Shown piece after piece: positions 1 to 8,890 of a DNA stretch of 64,000 nt. Position numbers and translations under genes: made by a program. The notes under the pieces are model-generated. The model ran no database searches and was not told where the DNA came from. It saw only the letters and a list, made by a program, of their open reading frames with translations. The stretch is from Phalacrocorax aristotelis (Eukaryota; Chordata; Aves; Suliformes; Phalacrocoracidae): NCBI RefSeq assembly GCF_949628215.1, contig NW_027441225.1, positions 248,001 through 312,000 on the forward strand. Reading direction: 5' to 3'. Within the stretch, counting starts at the first letter, position 1; each line of letters begins with the position of its first letter.

Positions 1-659
1 GCGGCTGCGGCAACGGCGGCCGAGGTGGCCTTGGGGCAGGGGGAGCGTTGGGGACCCTGACCCACGAATGGCTCCTGGGACTTGTTACGTGCGCGCCTGC
101 ACAAACACCTGCCCTCTCCTTTGCCCTCAGGGCTGCGTTTGCGCTGCCTTTGCGTGGGGCAAGGGGCTGTGATGGAGCCCAGGGGAGGAGGTGGTGCACT
201 GTGGGGGTGAGGGGAGGGGGCCCCCCGTTGCTGCTGCGCCTCAGCTGATGGCGGGGTCTGGATGGAGGAGCCCCAGGTGCGGGCGGTGGGGCTGATGGTG
301 CCGGCTCCTCCCTGGAAAAGGGGTGGTGCCCGGCTCTGGGGGGCCAGTGTGAGCCGAGGGCGGAGCGGAGCGGAGCTGTGGCCGAGCGTCAGTGGGCTGC
401 GACTGTAGCGAGGGAGGAGGTGAGCGGGGGCTGGGTGGTGGAGCGCTGCGTCCCGGGTCAAGCCCCGAGGAGGGCTGCGGCGGGGCAGCGCTGGGTCGGA
501 GCGGGCGGTGGGGAGAGCGAGGCTGTGCTGAGGGCTCGGTGGGGCTTCCGGGTGCATCGGCGGCCGGGACGGTGGCCCGCAGGGTCCGAGAGCGGGGAGG
601 GCGGGCTGGCGGCGTGCCGGGAGCTGTGGTGGTGCGCCTGGAGGCTGGCCGTGCGGCCG

Positions 660-883
660 TGTTGTGCCGCAGAGCGTGCCGGGAGGTGTAGTCCTTGCGG
701 CGCGCGGCTGCCGGGCGGCCGTGTTGTGGCGCAGAGCATGCCGGGAGGTGTAGTCCTTGCGGCGCGCGGCTGCCGGGCGGCCGTGTTGTGGCGCAGAGCG
801 TGCCGGGAGGTGTAGTCCTTGCGGCGCGCGGCTGCCGGGCGGCCGTGTTGTGGCGCAGAGCATGCCGGGAGGTGTAGTCCTGG
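660..883 (+). promoter_or_regulatory. 62-bp tandem array with ZNF143/THAP11-type sites, four copies
   Basis: Four tandem 62-bp units carry on the minus strand the motif ACTACACCTCCCGGCATGC (GCGTGC in place of GCATGC in the first and third). The plus-strand motif starts are 674, 736, 798 and 860. A degenerate unit precedes the array near 610 and another follows near 890-960. The motif matches the known ACTACA-NN-TCCC-RGCATGC element bound by ZNF143 (Staf) and associated with THAP11/HCFC1, which is typical of CpG-island promoters. Binding and promoter activity are inferred; the tandem array and the motif are directly visible. Confidence 0.75.
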
Positions 884-1450
884 CGCAGTGGCTGCCGGCG
901 CTGTCACGTGGTTCGCCGGGGCGTGGCGGGAGGCGCGGTCTTCCGGCGCTCGGGTGCCGGGCGGCCGTGCCGCGTACGGTAGGCGCGGTGTATTTTTGGG
1001 GTTGGATTCGTGTTGATTTCTGGGGGCTTGCGGGTGCGGCCGCTCCCCGAGAAGCGGTGAGTTCCCCGGGAGCTGACAGAAGGGAAGAGGGAAAGGAGGA
1101 GGACCTTTTCCCCCTGCCCAGGGCGCAGATGATGGCCGCCTCCCCGGCTCGCCGGAGCTCCCGCTCAGCCTCCCGCTCAGCCTCCCCTTGCCCCCCCCTT
1201 GCCCCGTGCGCCTGCCCCCAGCCCCGGCACCTCCCCTGAAGCGTGCTGCGTAGCCCTTGGCCGCCCCCAGGCCCTGTCGTGAAGGCAGCGAGCCGGCCCT
1301 CAAGCGCACTGGATTCCCCCTCGGCGCAGGGGCCCGTAGCAGTAGCGCGGGGAAGGGGCGCTGTGTCCAGAAGCCCCTGCGCAAGGAGGGGCTTTGGTCA
1401 GGGTCGATCGACGGTAATGACGGTCGCTGTTTCTTCTTTCCCTCTCCCAG

Positions 1451-1642
1451 AGACCGTGCTGAGGACGTGGTTGTCTGTCCTTCCCCCGGGGACGCCGTCG
1501 ACTGCGGCCGTCTCAGGCTTGCGTGGCTTCTCTCTGCCCGGCTTTGCCATCCTCGCGGCGCCGGGGCGAAAAGGGACACACAGAGCCCTTCCCGGCTGTG
1601 GACAGGAGCTGCCTCGGCTGAAGCTGGAGACGCCAACGAAAG
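1451..1642 (+). other. Exon-like segment 'E2' of the P module (copy 1)
   Basis: A 192-bp segment is bounded by a strong polypyrimidine-AG acceptor (TTTCCCTCTCCCAG) and a good donor (GAAAG before GTAAAG). The same boundaries are kept in the other three P modules at 33333-33524, 41392-41583 and 55516-55707. An upstream donor-like site (AGCG before GTGAGT) lies after 1056, with counterparts after 32951, 41010 and 55134. Conservation among copies is expected from recent amplification, so it does not prove splicing. It may be an exon of a non-coding RNA or a chance match. Confidence 0.35.
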
Positions 1643-1825
1643 GTAAAGCAGAAGAAACTGAAGGCGCTCTGGCTGCCAGCTGCCTTCCTGCTGCAGGCAA
1701 GAGAGAGCCTGTCCCTGCAGGTGAGGGAGGAAGGATCCCCCTTCATAGTCCGCAGCGGGCCAGGCCACCAATGTGCACCGCAGGGTCCGTACGCGTAACC
1801 CGGAGTTGGGTACGGGCGTGTAGTG

Positions 1826-2270
1826 CACGAGCGAGCTAGGCTACGTGCCGAGGAAGCCTCATCTCGTAAGAGCGGTAAGACACCCACGTATCCTCTTTAG
1901 GTGGAGGTCGGCCTAGAGTCTGGAGCTGCAGAAGAGGCAGGGAGGAGAGGAGGGGAAAGAAGCATGTGAACGGCTAAATTGTGCCAGCAGCGCTGAGAGC
2001 GAGAGTCGCGGTGAGTCCTGGGCCACTGGGGCCCCGTTGCCTCTCTTGTGCGTCCTGGGCCCTCCCTGTCTCTCCCCCGGCCCCGTCTCTTTCCTTACCT
2101 GCTGCAAAATTTTTTTTTGTTTGTTTTTTGTTTTTTTTTTTTTTTTTTGCACCCCCCCGCACCTTCTTTCTCCATCTTGCTCTGAGTGGCTCCCTGCCTC
2201 CCTGTCTTTTCAGTCCTCCCTCTCTCTGTCCTGTAGCCTGTGGCTACTTTTCTCTGCCTCTCTCTGCCTG
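1826..2270 (+). repeat. Truncated Q module, Q0 (array edge)
   Basis: This begins with CACGAGCGAGCTAGG exactly as the ten Q modules to the right do. It runs through the exon-like 110-bp piece (1901-2010) and about 260 bp of pyrimidine-rich sequence with a long poly-T tract. It then breaks off inside the minisatellite and is joined to a second piece of P at 2271. Both LTRs are missing. It is more diverged than the other copies (for example TCCTCTTTAG at the acceptor instead of TTCTCTTCAG), as expected for a copy at the array edge that is no longer homogenised. Confidence 0.85.
1901..2010 (+). other. Exon-like segment 'E3' of the Q module (copy 0)
   Basis: A 110-bp piece lies between an acceptor-like CTCTTTAG and a donor-like CGCG followed by GTGAGTCC. 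Every Q module has the same piece with the same length, for example 28654-28763, 33789-33898 and 36765-36874. The copy near 47990 has CGCA before the same GTGAGT. It holds no long conserved reading frame. If the P-module donors are used, this would be the natural third exon of the inferred transcript. Splicing itself is not demonstrated. Confidence 0.35.
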
Positions 2271-2446
2271 CACTGGATTCCCCCTCGGCGCAGGGGCCCG
2301 TAGCAGTAGCGCGGGGAAGGAGCGCTGTGTCCAGAAGCCCCTGTGGAAGGAGGCTTTGGTCAGGGTTGATCTGCGGTAATAACGGTTGCTGTTTCCTCTT
2401 TCCCTCTCCCAGAGGCTGTGCTCAGGATGGGGTTGTCTGTCCTTCC
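2271..2446 (+). repeat. Diverged duplicate of part of the P module
   Basis: This matches 1307-1485 of P1, including the CACTGGATTCCCCCTCGG start, the CTCTCCCAG acceptor and the GGTTGTCTGTCCTTCC end, with scattered substitutions and small deletions. It is fused directly to the pyrimidine-rich part of Q0. It marks the breakpoint between the macrosatellite edge and the single-copy sequence to the right. Confidence 0.85.
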
Positions 2447-4190
2447 TGTTCGTCTCTTCCTCTCTCTATTCCTTTGCGCTGGTCCCTCTCCCTATTGTTT
2501 ATTGTTTTGCTTCTCTGAACCTTTTTTTATTCCCAGCGTTTTCCCGTGACAGGAGCAGCAAAGAAGGGAGCGGAGCATCGGGGTATCCATGGAGAGAGCA
2601 TTGGGCGTTCTCCTGTCTTTGTGGGGCTGACCCTGAGGAAGTGTGGTACGTGGGTCGGTAGCATGAATATATATATTTTGTGGGTGCACAAACCCGTTTC
2701 AGAGTGTCAGAGGGTAAGGGTTTTGTTCTGTTCAGTGTAAACATTGTTCTGTTTGGTGAATTTGTCGAAGATGAGAGTTCAGTGGGGGAGGAAGTCAGCT
2801 CTCTGGCTGGTTTGAGGGTAAGGTGGGCTGTACGTGTTTGTCGGTCATCTCTCACCTGCCAGATGTTTTGAACTAGTTGTATCTGGTTTTCGTAGGGAGT
2901 CACGAAGGGGTTTGGGGCTCCCCAGTGGCGGGTGCTGTGGCCAAAAGAGAAAGCAGGGTCACAGAGTGCTTCATTTACGGGGCTGGCCTCGGCCATCTAC
3001 TGCACAAACTTCTGGTATGTAGCAATCGGGACTCGATTTCCTGAAGGAGGAGAGGATGATGGAGCTCGTTATAAGAGCATAATCGTTTTGTCTTCTTTTG
3101 GCAGTACGGGCACCCGAGGACCAGCTTGCTTTTGAGGAACGGCACGAGGATGTTGGTGTCGACGCTCAGCAGAGGAAGGAAGCTTCTTTTGGAGGCCAAG
3201 AAGATGAAGTAGACTGCTTATTTGTTGTGTTTGATTTTCATTGCGGGGATGGGGAGGGGTGGAACATGCAAAACGCGGTCCTGGGCAGGGGAGGTTTCTG
3301 ATGTGGGAGGCCGTGAGAGAGACCATGGACGCTGCTGGACAGGCGTTAGAACCCGTTGCTCAGGTTGGACGGACCCAGCAGAACCACCGCACCATCTTAA
3401 GTAATGCCTGCTCACGTACTGAGATTTTAGTAGTTGCCCCCGCATCAGCTTTGGCTTTTCCTCGTCGAGCTTGTGTTTTGGCAAGAAGCGTCTTTCGTTA
3501 AGCGTTTGGGTCTAAGGGGTGTCCGTGAGGCTACGTGGTGCCCATCCCCATGAGATTTTGTGACCATCAAGTGATATTCAGCATCCATCTTATGCCCGTC
3601 TCCTGTAACTACTCTGCAGTTTTCGCTTAAGGCTTGATAGCGCAGCGTTAGCTGAGGGCGGCATTTCCCCCGCTGGCCCCTCCACGCCGACGGCGTTTCC
3701 CCTGCCGGCCGCTGTCCGTTCCCTGTAACTGTGACTCTTGTCCCGGCAGAACCTTTGCCAAAGCCACCTTTGTGCTCCACAGCAGTCTGTTTTCTGTCTC
3801 GAGTATGTTTCTTTTCGGTATCCGATACCCCAGAGCTGTGTACCGTTGGCTCAGGTCTCTTCTTGAGCTTCTGCGAGAAGAGAGAGCCTTCATCTGTTTT
3901 AATCCATGTGTCTCCTGGGGTGTTTTTTTGTTGTCCTTTACAATTTAGTTTTGCCCCAGCTACTGAGGTGTTAATTTAGCTGCTTCATACGGTTCCCGAT
4001 ACGCTTGTGTATTTCCACGTTTCTTTTCGTGTTTTTTGTCCTTTGAGACTGATCTAGTTCTGTTAAGGGACTGAGCGAGAGAGAGCGTTGAGGTGACTCC
4101 GAATGGTTGATGGCTTTACAATAAATGATTTACTTTATAACCAGAGATATTTTTTGAGAAGGGGTTCTTAAAAGATTTCGTTCTGCTTTG
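2447..4190. other. Single-copy sequence with exon-like pieces, no recognised gene
   Basis: I recognise no gene here. Two plus-strand pieces look exon-like. One is about 2551-2647, after TGACAG and before GTACGTGG, open in one frame. The other is about 3105-3207, after a TTTTGGCAG acceptor, open in a charged frame containing the run EDQLAFEERHEDVGVD; its downstream donor (GAA before GTAGAC) is weak. The reading phases of the two do not fit together. A canonical polyadenylation hexamer AATAAA is at 4120-4125, downstream of both. This could be a diverged spliced gene or an lncRNA, or chance. Confidence 0.4.
4120..4125 (+). terminator. Candidate polyadenylation signal AATAAA
   Basis: A canonical AATAAA lies in a locally AT-rich stretch downstream of the exon-like pieces at 2.5-3.2 kb. 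The sequence after it is T-rich at 4126-4160, but no definite GT-rich element was established. It may be a chance hexamer. Confidence 0.25.
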
Positions 4191-4194
4191 CCAT

Positions 4195-4640
4195 TCCGCT
4201 GGGGTAGATGAGCCCCAGCCTTTTTTCAGGAGGCTCATTCTGCTCCTGGGCTTCTCTGGTACTGTTCCTTGAGTTGGTTGCAGGTTTTGAGCTGTCTAAG
4301 CTCTTTGGGTAGGTGTGTTTTGACATTCAGAGATGGGGAGGTTTCTGGTTGAGGTAAGAGATTAAGGAGCAGTCAAAGTTGAGCAGCAGATATATATTAG
4401 GAAGTACACTTGTACGAGCTTTTGTTTTCCCTTGGGTCAGTAAGTTTTTGTTGGGTGTTCAGGGGTAGCAAGATGGTCTAATAGTGTGTTTTGGATTATT
4501 TGGTTTTGTGGGGGTGTTATGGTTTTGTCTGGGTTTTTTTGTTTGTGGTTTGTTGGGTTTTTTTGTGTGTGGTAGGTTTTTTGTTTGTTTTGTCTTGTTT
4601 TCCAGGAATTTTGACTTGACTGAAGGTAGAACCTTGTATT
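4195..4640 (+). repeat. Duplicon D1, left copy
   Basis: A diverged match to 16435-16790. Shared landmarks in the same order are GAGCCCCAGCC, a CTGGGCTTCTCTG block, a GCTGTCT block before a GGTAGG/GGCAGG stretch, a splice-donor-like GAGGTAAG and, further right, a GGTnTAnTnGT stretch before T/G-rich DNA. The left copy is T-rich where the right copy is C-rich. The right third is T/G-rich on the plus strand with several GTTTTTTT runs. Confidence 0.6.
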
Positions 4641-7280
4641 TTTTCCACCAGTTTTGCCTGTGTTGTGCAAGTTGTTGACGTTATCTCTCAATAGGACTGA
4701 TGGTGAGATGCTGCGGTAGGGGTTAGGGTGAGTGTGTTGTACACATCTGTATATGGAGCTCTAGCCTTCCTTCAGAAAGCAGCAGGGACGTAACGCATAG
4801 TGTGTGTCGGTGTACGGGACTGCTCGTCGCCTTTCCCGATCGCCCGCAGAGTACCACGTTGTCCCGAGAACCTTTGCAGCTTGCGGCAGGTCCCTTGTAG
4901 ATTATAAGCATCAGGGCTTCTGTTATTTTGTGGGCCTGTAGAGAGCACGGAGTCTGCGGGAAGCCGGAAGGTGGGAGGTGCTCGCAGAACGCGGGGCAGA
5001 GGTGGGAAGGGCGGCTCCCGAGGAGCGGCTGACAGAGGGGCTTTAGGGGTGCAAATACAGGGCAGGAGCTGTCGGGAAGGAGTGAGGTTCCTTCCCTGAC
5101 AGTTCAGGAGGAGAGGAGGGGTTTTTGAAGTCTTGGTACCGGGGAATGGTTGGGAAAGGGGTGTTTAAGTGTTAGCTAATGGTCGTGTTCTGTGTGCAAG
5201 CAGCCTCCGGTAGCCCAGTCTCCTTCCCCGTATGTGTCAGCACGGCCACTCGAGCGTGCTGTCTGCCGAGAGGTTCTCCACGCGGCTGTTCATGGAGTCG
5301 CTCAGGAGTGAGTTACCTACAAAAGGAGAGTGTGTCGCTACACCAGCCACGCCTGTTTGCTTCCCGTATTGCTTTTGGCATTTGCCCTATCGGTGTCCGC
5401 CTGTGCTTGAGTCATCTGACACGAACTGTGATTTTTGTGTGTTGCGTGGTTTGACTTTTTCTTGCAGTTTAAGTAACAGGTCGAGGGTTAAGCAGGACAG
5501 TCGAGCGAGGCGTGACGGCAAAGGCGAGCAGATGGCGTCGTGTGCTGTGACGGGGCGGGCTGTGAGGTCACTCGTCTGGGATTTCTGTCTTTGGGGTCTC
5601 TGTGTTGCCGAACAAGTCGGTCAAAAGGATTTGTTAGTTTGTTTTGCGTGGTGAGCTCTTGATTTTGGAAAGCAGTGTCCAACATCTGTGTGCCTCTCCG
5701 TATTTCCCCAGAAGTGGGCCCGGCATTGAAGGTGACGGTTCCCCAGCCATCGGGGACGGACCGAGAATGCGAGCAGGCACCTGACGTGGCCACTGACCCG
5801 GGAGGCACGGATTGGGAGGTGAGCGGAGCCGTGTTGGCACGGTAGGGGAAAGGATGAGTCTGGAATGTGGCTGTTGGTGCAGATGCGCGGTAGGGAGCCG
5901 GACACGGAAGGGAGGGGGCGAACAGAGCATCGTGAGAAGGTAGGTCAGCACGTGACAACGGAGGGGTCGTGCAGTGTGAGCACCTATGTGACTAGTTAAT
6001 GAAGGGACTCACAAAACTATATGCAAAGCGGGATGTCTGCCCCGAGCTCGTTGGGCAAGGTGAGCGATGAACAGGGAGCCGTAGCAGCTGTTATTTTTGA
6101 GGTGTGGAATTGTTTGTGAGCGGGCGGCCGCTTCCAGGCGCAGGGGTCGCCTTGTCTCTCTGGTTCTCTAGGCACCGTAGGTGGCGGCGGCCACGACATC
6201 CAGCCTCATTAGAGCGTGGGGGAGCGGAAGTTCACGGCGCTTCCGAGGAGGCTGTTGTTGCGGAAGTGGCCGGCGTTGAGTGGTGCGATGCTGAGTGATG
6301 GCACCGCACGTTTGGAGATGAAGAGTATCCGTGTGACCGCAGCCCCATCCTACGTAGCCTGTGTGGCCTTTTTAAAGGATGGCTTTTGAGCCCCCAGATT
6401 TGGAAGGGAAGCTGAGGGGCCGATGCGGTCTTTGTGCGGGTGGCCGGTCGGTTGGGGGAAGCGCAGGTGGGGCAGGCAGGGGTTGTAAAATCAGCGGAGG
6501 GTACCGTTCAGAGACCGGACACGTTTGGGCCGAGAGAGGTTGTGGTGTCCTTTCTGCAAAACAGAAGCATCTGCCAGGCAGGGGGAGTTCCTGCCTGTGC
6601 TTGTGCTGTTGTGTGGATTTTGTAGTCTGTCTTTGTTCCTTACTGTACTCGGGTCTCGATGTGTCTGTTGTTCTCCGTGCTGAGCAGGCACCTAGGTAGC
6701 AATATTGAGGGTTTTGCAAGCCCTGGCTCATCGGCATAATGGTAACCGAGAGCTTCCTTTCTCGCATTTTAAGTCTACTGCATAGATTTGTCTTGTGTCT
6801 GAAATATTAGACCTTTATAGAAGGTCATCTTTTTGCAGCGGTGATTAAGGCGGCCTCGATACTGCTGCTGAGGAGCAGTCTGAATACGCAGAGCCCTTTT
6901 CTGGGACCTGTTCCCTGCACCTGAACGTTCTGAGGTCTTTAAGAGTGGCTTGTCGCTCGTACGTCGTCCTAGTTGTGGGTATATGGTTTTATTGCAGGTG
7001 ATGATGGTAGGTGACTTCTCTGCGGATGCTATAGCTTCTTCCTCGCTGCCGTATAGATCTTCTCGCCCGGTGGCATCTCTGGGCCGGAAGTCCGTCGTCT
7101 CGGTGAGAGTTTTCTTAGGTGCCTCGATCGCGTCGCTTGTAGTATTTGTGAGCGGTGTCGGTCCGTGCATGTCGATGCCTGTGTCAGAGCTGCTCCGCCT
7201 GGGGGTGTAGCAATGGTAGAGCGGAGGAAAGAATAGCAATAAGAGTATATGGTTAATGTTAATATGCGTAGACTGTTTTG
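4641..7280. other. Single-copy sequence, no recognised gene
   Basis: No gene, RNA gene or known transposon is recognised. The plus strand is rich in T and G and has several acceptor-like sites, such as the TTTTTCTTGCAG ending at 5467. The best exon-like piece is listed separately at 5712-5818. Open frames on both strands are short and unremarkable. Confidence 0.5.
5712..5818 (+). other. Exon-like segment, open in one phase
   Basis: A 107-bp piece follows a good acceptor (CCGTATTTCCCCAG) and precedes a good donor (GGGAG before GTGAGC). One of the three phases is open throughout: two leading bases, then 35 codons starting VGPALKVTVPQPSG and ending TDPGGTDWE. The other two phases have stops. 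I do not recognise the peptide. It may be a real coding exon of a diverged gene, but one open phase in 107 bp of GC-rich DNA is weak evidence. Confidence 0.3.
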
Positions 7281-7289
7281 GCAACGCCC

Positions 7290-7715
7290 GTACAACCCTC
7301 GTCGGAGCGAGTGGCCGTTGGCAGCGGGCGAGGATGGTAATTTCCGGGGTGTTTTGTGGGTGCCGAGGGGATGACCGTAGCTGCCTGGGAGAGGCAGCTA
7401 GAGTGCTAGCTGAGCAGAGGGCACCTCTCAGCTGTTCAAGCTTGTACGTGCGTGGGGCTTAACATTTGATTGAAGGTATTTCCTTTAATGGCATGCAGTA
7501 GTTGGGCTCTAGATGGTATTCCTACGTGGAAGCAAGACCTGTGGAATGGTTAAGCTGTTGCTGTGCGTCCAGGTGACTTGTTCTATCATGCTGTTCTTGC
7601 AGAGGATGAAGATGGAGCTGTGCAGGGTGATGGAGCAGAGCTGAGTAGAGCACACTAAGGCAGCGGGTCCGTGTGCGGGATTAAAGGGAAGATGCGACCG
7701 AAGGCTATTTGAGGA
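7290..7715 (+). repeat. Duplicon D2, copy a
   Basis: The first of three diverged copies; the others are 8370-8890 and 26823-27215. Copies a and b are direct repeats about 1,080 bp apart and share GTTTTGTGGG, CTGGGAGAGGCAGCTAGAG, CAAGCTTGTACGTGCGT and GCTGTGCGTCC/GCTGTGCAACC blocks. Each ends with a splice-bounded piece; here it is 7603-7666, after CTGTTCTTGCAG, but its donor is degraded (GTCCGT). Confidence 0.75.
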
Positions 7716-8369
7716 GCATTTCAGGCGAGCTGGGTCGCAGTGAGGGGGCGCATGGGGCTGGTGACTTTGTTCTCTTTGCTCTCAGGAGCACAGCGCTATC
7801 CCTAGGGGCTGGCAAGGTCCTAATTGTGGGGCCGGCGCCCATCGGGTGCTTCTTTTTGCGTTACAGTTTAAAGCGTGGATCGCTCTGATGTTTGAGGAGT
7901 TTCTGGGCAGTTGTCGTCTGCGGCGTCGTTCCCAGATGCGTGAACAGCTCTGCTCTGTCGCTGTCTGTTTTCAGGGAGCGTGATTTCTTCCCTGCATCCT
8001 TACGTTCTTAGGTCTTGTAGCTGGGCTTCTTGTGCCTCCTCCCTCTCAGTTTTGAGAGGAACTTCTTGTCACGGGCCCTGACGCTCTTCTAATCATTTTG
8101 GATCTCGTTAGGGCCTCCTTGCACCACTGTCAGGGTTCTGCAGGTCTTGTTGCTGGACGAGCTCTTCCGTCCAGTTGTCTCTGTGTTTGCCGAGAGCGTT
8201 CTCTCGTCTTGGAGGCGCGCAGTTTGTAGTGTTTCTCATAGCATTGGTGTGTGCGTTTTGTGAGTTTGGCTCGGAGCCGCCTTGCTGGCCGTGTAGAGTC
8301 GGGTAGGTGGCACAGCGATGAGAGCTTAGGGTTCATCTGTTGCTGTGCTAAGGCTGTTGGGGGAAAGGT
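7716..8369. other. Spacer between duplicon copies, nothing recognised
   Basis: T/G-rich sequence with no recognisable gene or element. Short open frames occur on both strands and are not supported by any domain or splice pattern. Confidence 0.5.
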
Positions 8370-8890
8370 GGTACCGTCATCTCGGATGGAGTGGCCCTCC
8401 TCAGCAGGCAAGGACCGTAATCACCGTGACGTTTTGTGGGCTCGGAGGCCGTGACCGTGGCTATCTGGGAGAGGCAGCTAGAGTTCAGCTGAGCAGATTA
8501 CCTCTGCAGGGTGTTCAAGCTTGTACGTGCGTAGGGCTTCATGTTTGATGTCATATGTTTGTTTTTAATGGCAGGTTATAGTCGGTGTTCAGGAACAGTT
8601 AAGGTACTGCTGTGCAACCAGGCGACTTGTTTCGTATTGGTTTTGGAGATGCCGAGGGACGAGTCGTGCAGGGCGACGGAGGGGAACTGAGGGGACCGAT
8701 GTAAGCGGGTGAGTCGGTGCGTGGTGTATATAGAGGGAAGATGTGACCGATGCCTCTATGACTCCATTGCTCCTTGCGTTTGTCTTTTGTTTTGGTTTTG
8801 AAGTAGCGTAGCAATGAGCAAAGGAGGCAAGTCGAGCAAGGCGAGTGGTGATTGGTGGGCTGAAGTAGCAGCTCTTTTCTGAGGTGTTGT
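8370..8890 (+). repeat. Duplicon D2, copy b
   Basis: A diverged copy of 7290-7715 that extends further right. The extension at 8735-8890 matches 27070-27215 (GATGTGACCGATG versus GATGTGACTGATG, then a T-rich run, then TTGGTGGGCTG). The internal 60-bp exon-like piece is 8649-8708, with a strong donor (GCGG before GTGAGTC) but a poor acceptor (GGTTTTGGAG) and a stop in the frame that is open in copy c. Confidence 0.75.

Larger units (their letters stand above)
1..1825 (+). repeat. P module, copy P1 (CpG-island half of the macrosatellite unit)
   Basis: This is the first of four near-identical copies of a GC-rich, CpG-rich module; the others start near 31956, 40009 and 54195. It is the longest copy because it holds four 62-bp units instead of three or two, and an extra 12-bp CTCAGCCTCCCG-type repeat near 1165. 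The order is a G-rich leader (1-600), the 62-bp array (about 660-880), a degenerate extension to about 1000, a strong splice-donor-like site after 1056, a splice-bounded 192-bp segment (1451-1642), and a tail ending in TACGGGCGTGTAGTG that joins the Q module at 1826. Open frames of 100-450 codons occur on both strands, overlap each other and have no recognisable domain, so I read them as composition effects. The left end is cut by the window; in the other copies the end of LTR2 lies immediately upstream. Confidence 0.9.

Noticed and set aside
458..1828. A 456-codon minus-strand frame in P1
   Set aside because: It is Ser/Arg/Pro-rich, spans the 62-bp repeat (whose length is not a multiple of three), and is broken into shorter frames in P2-P4.
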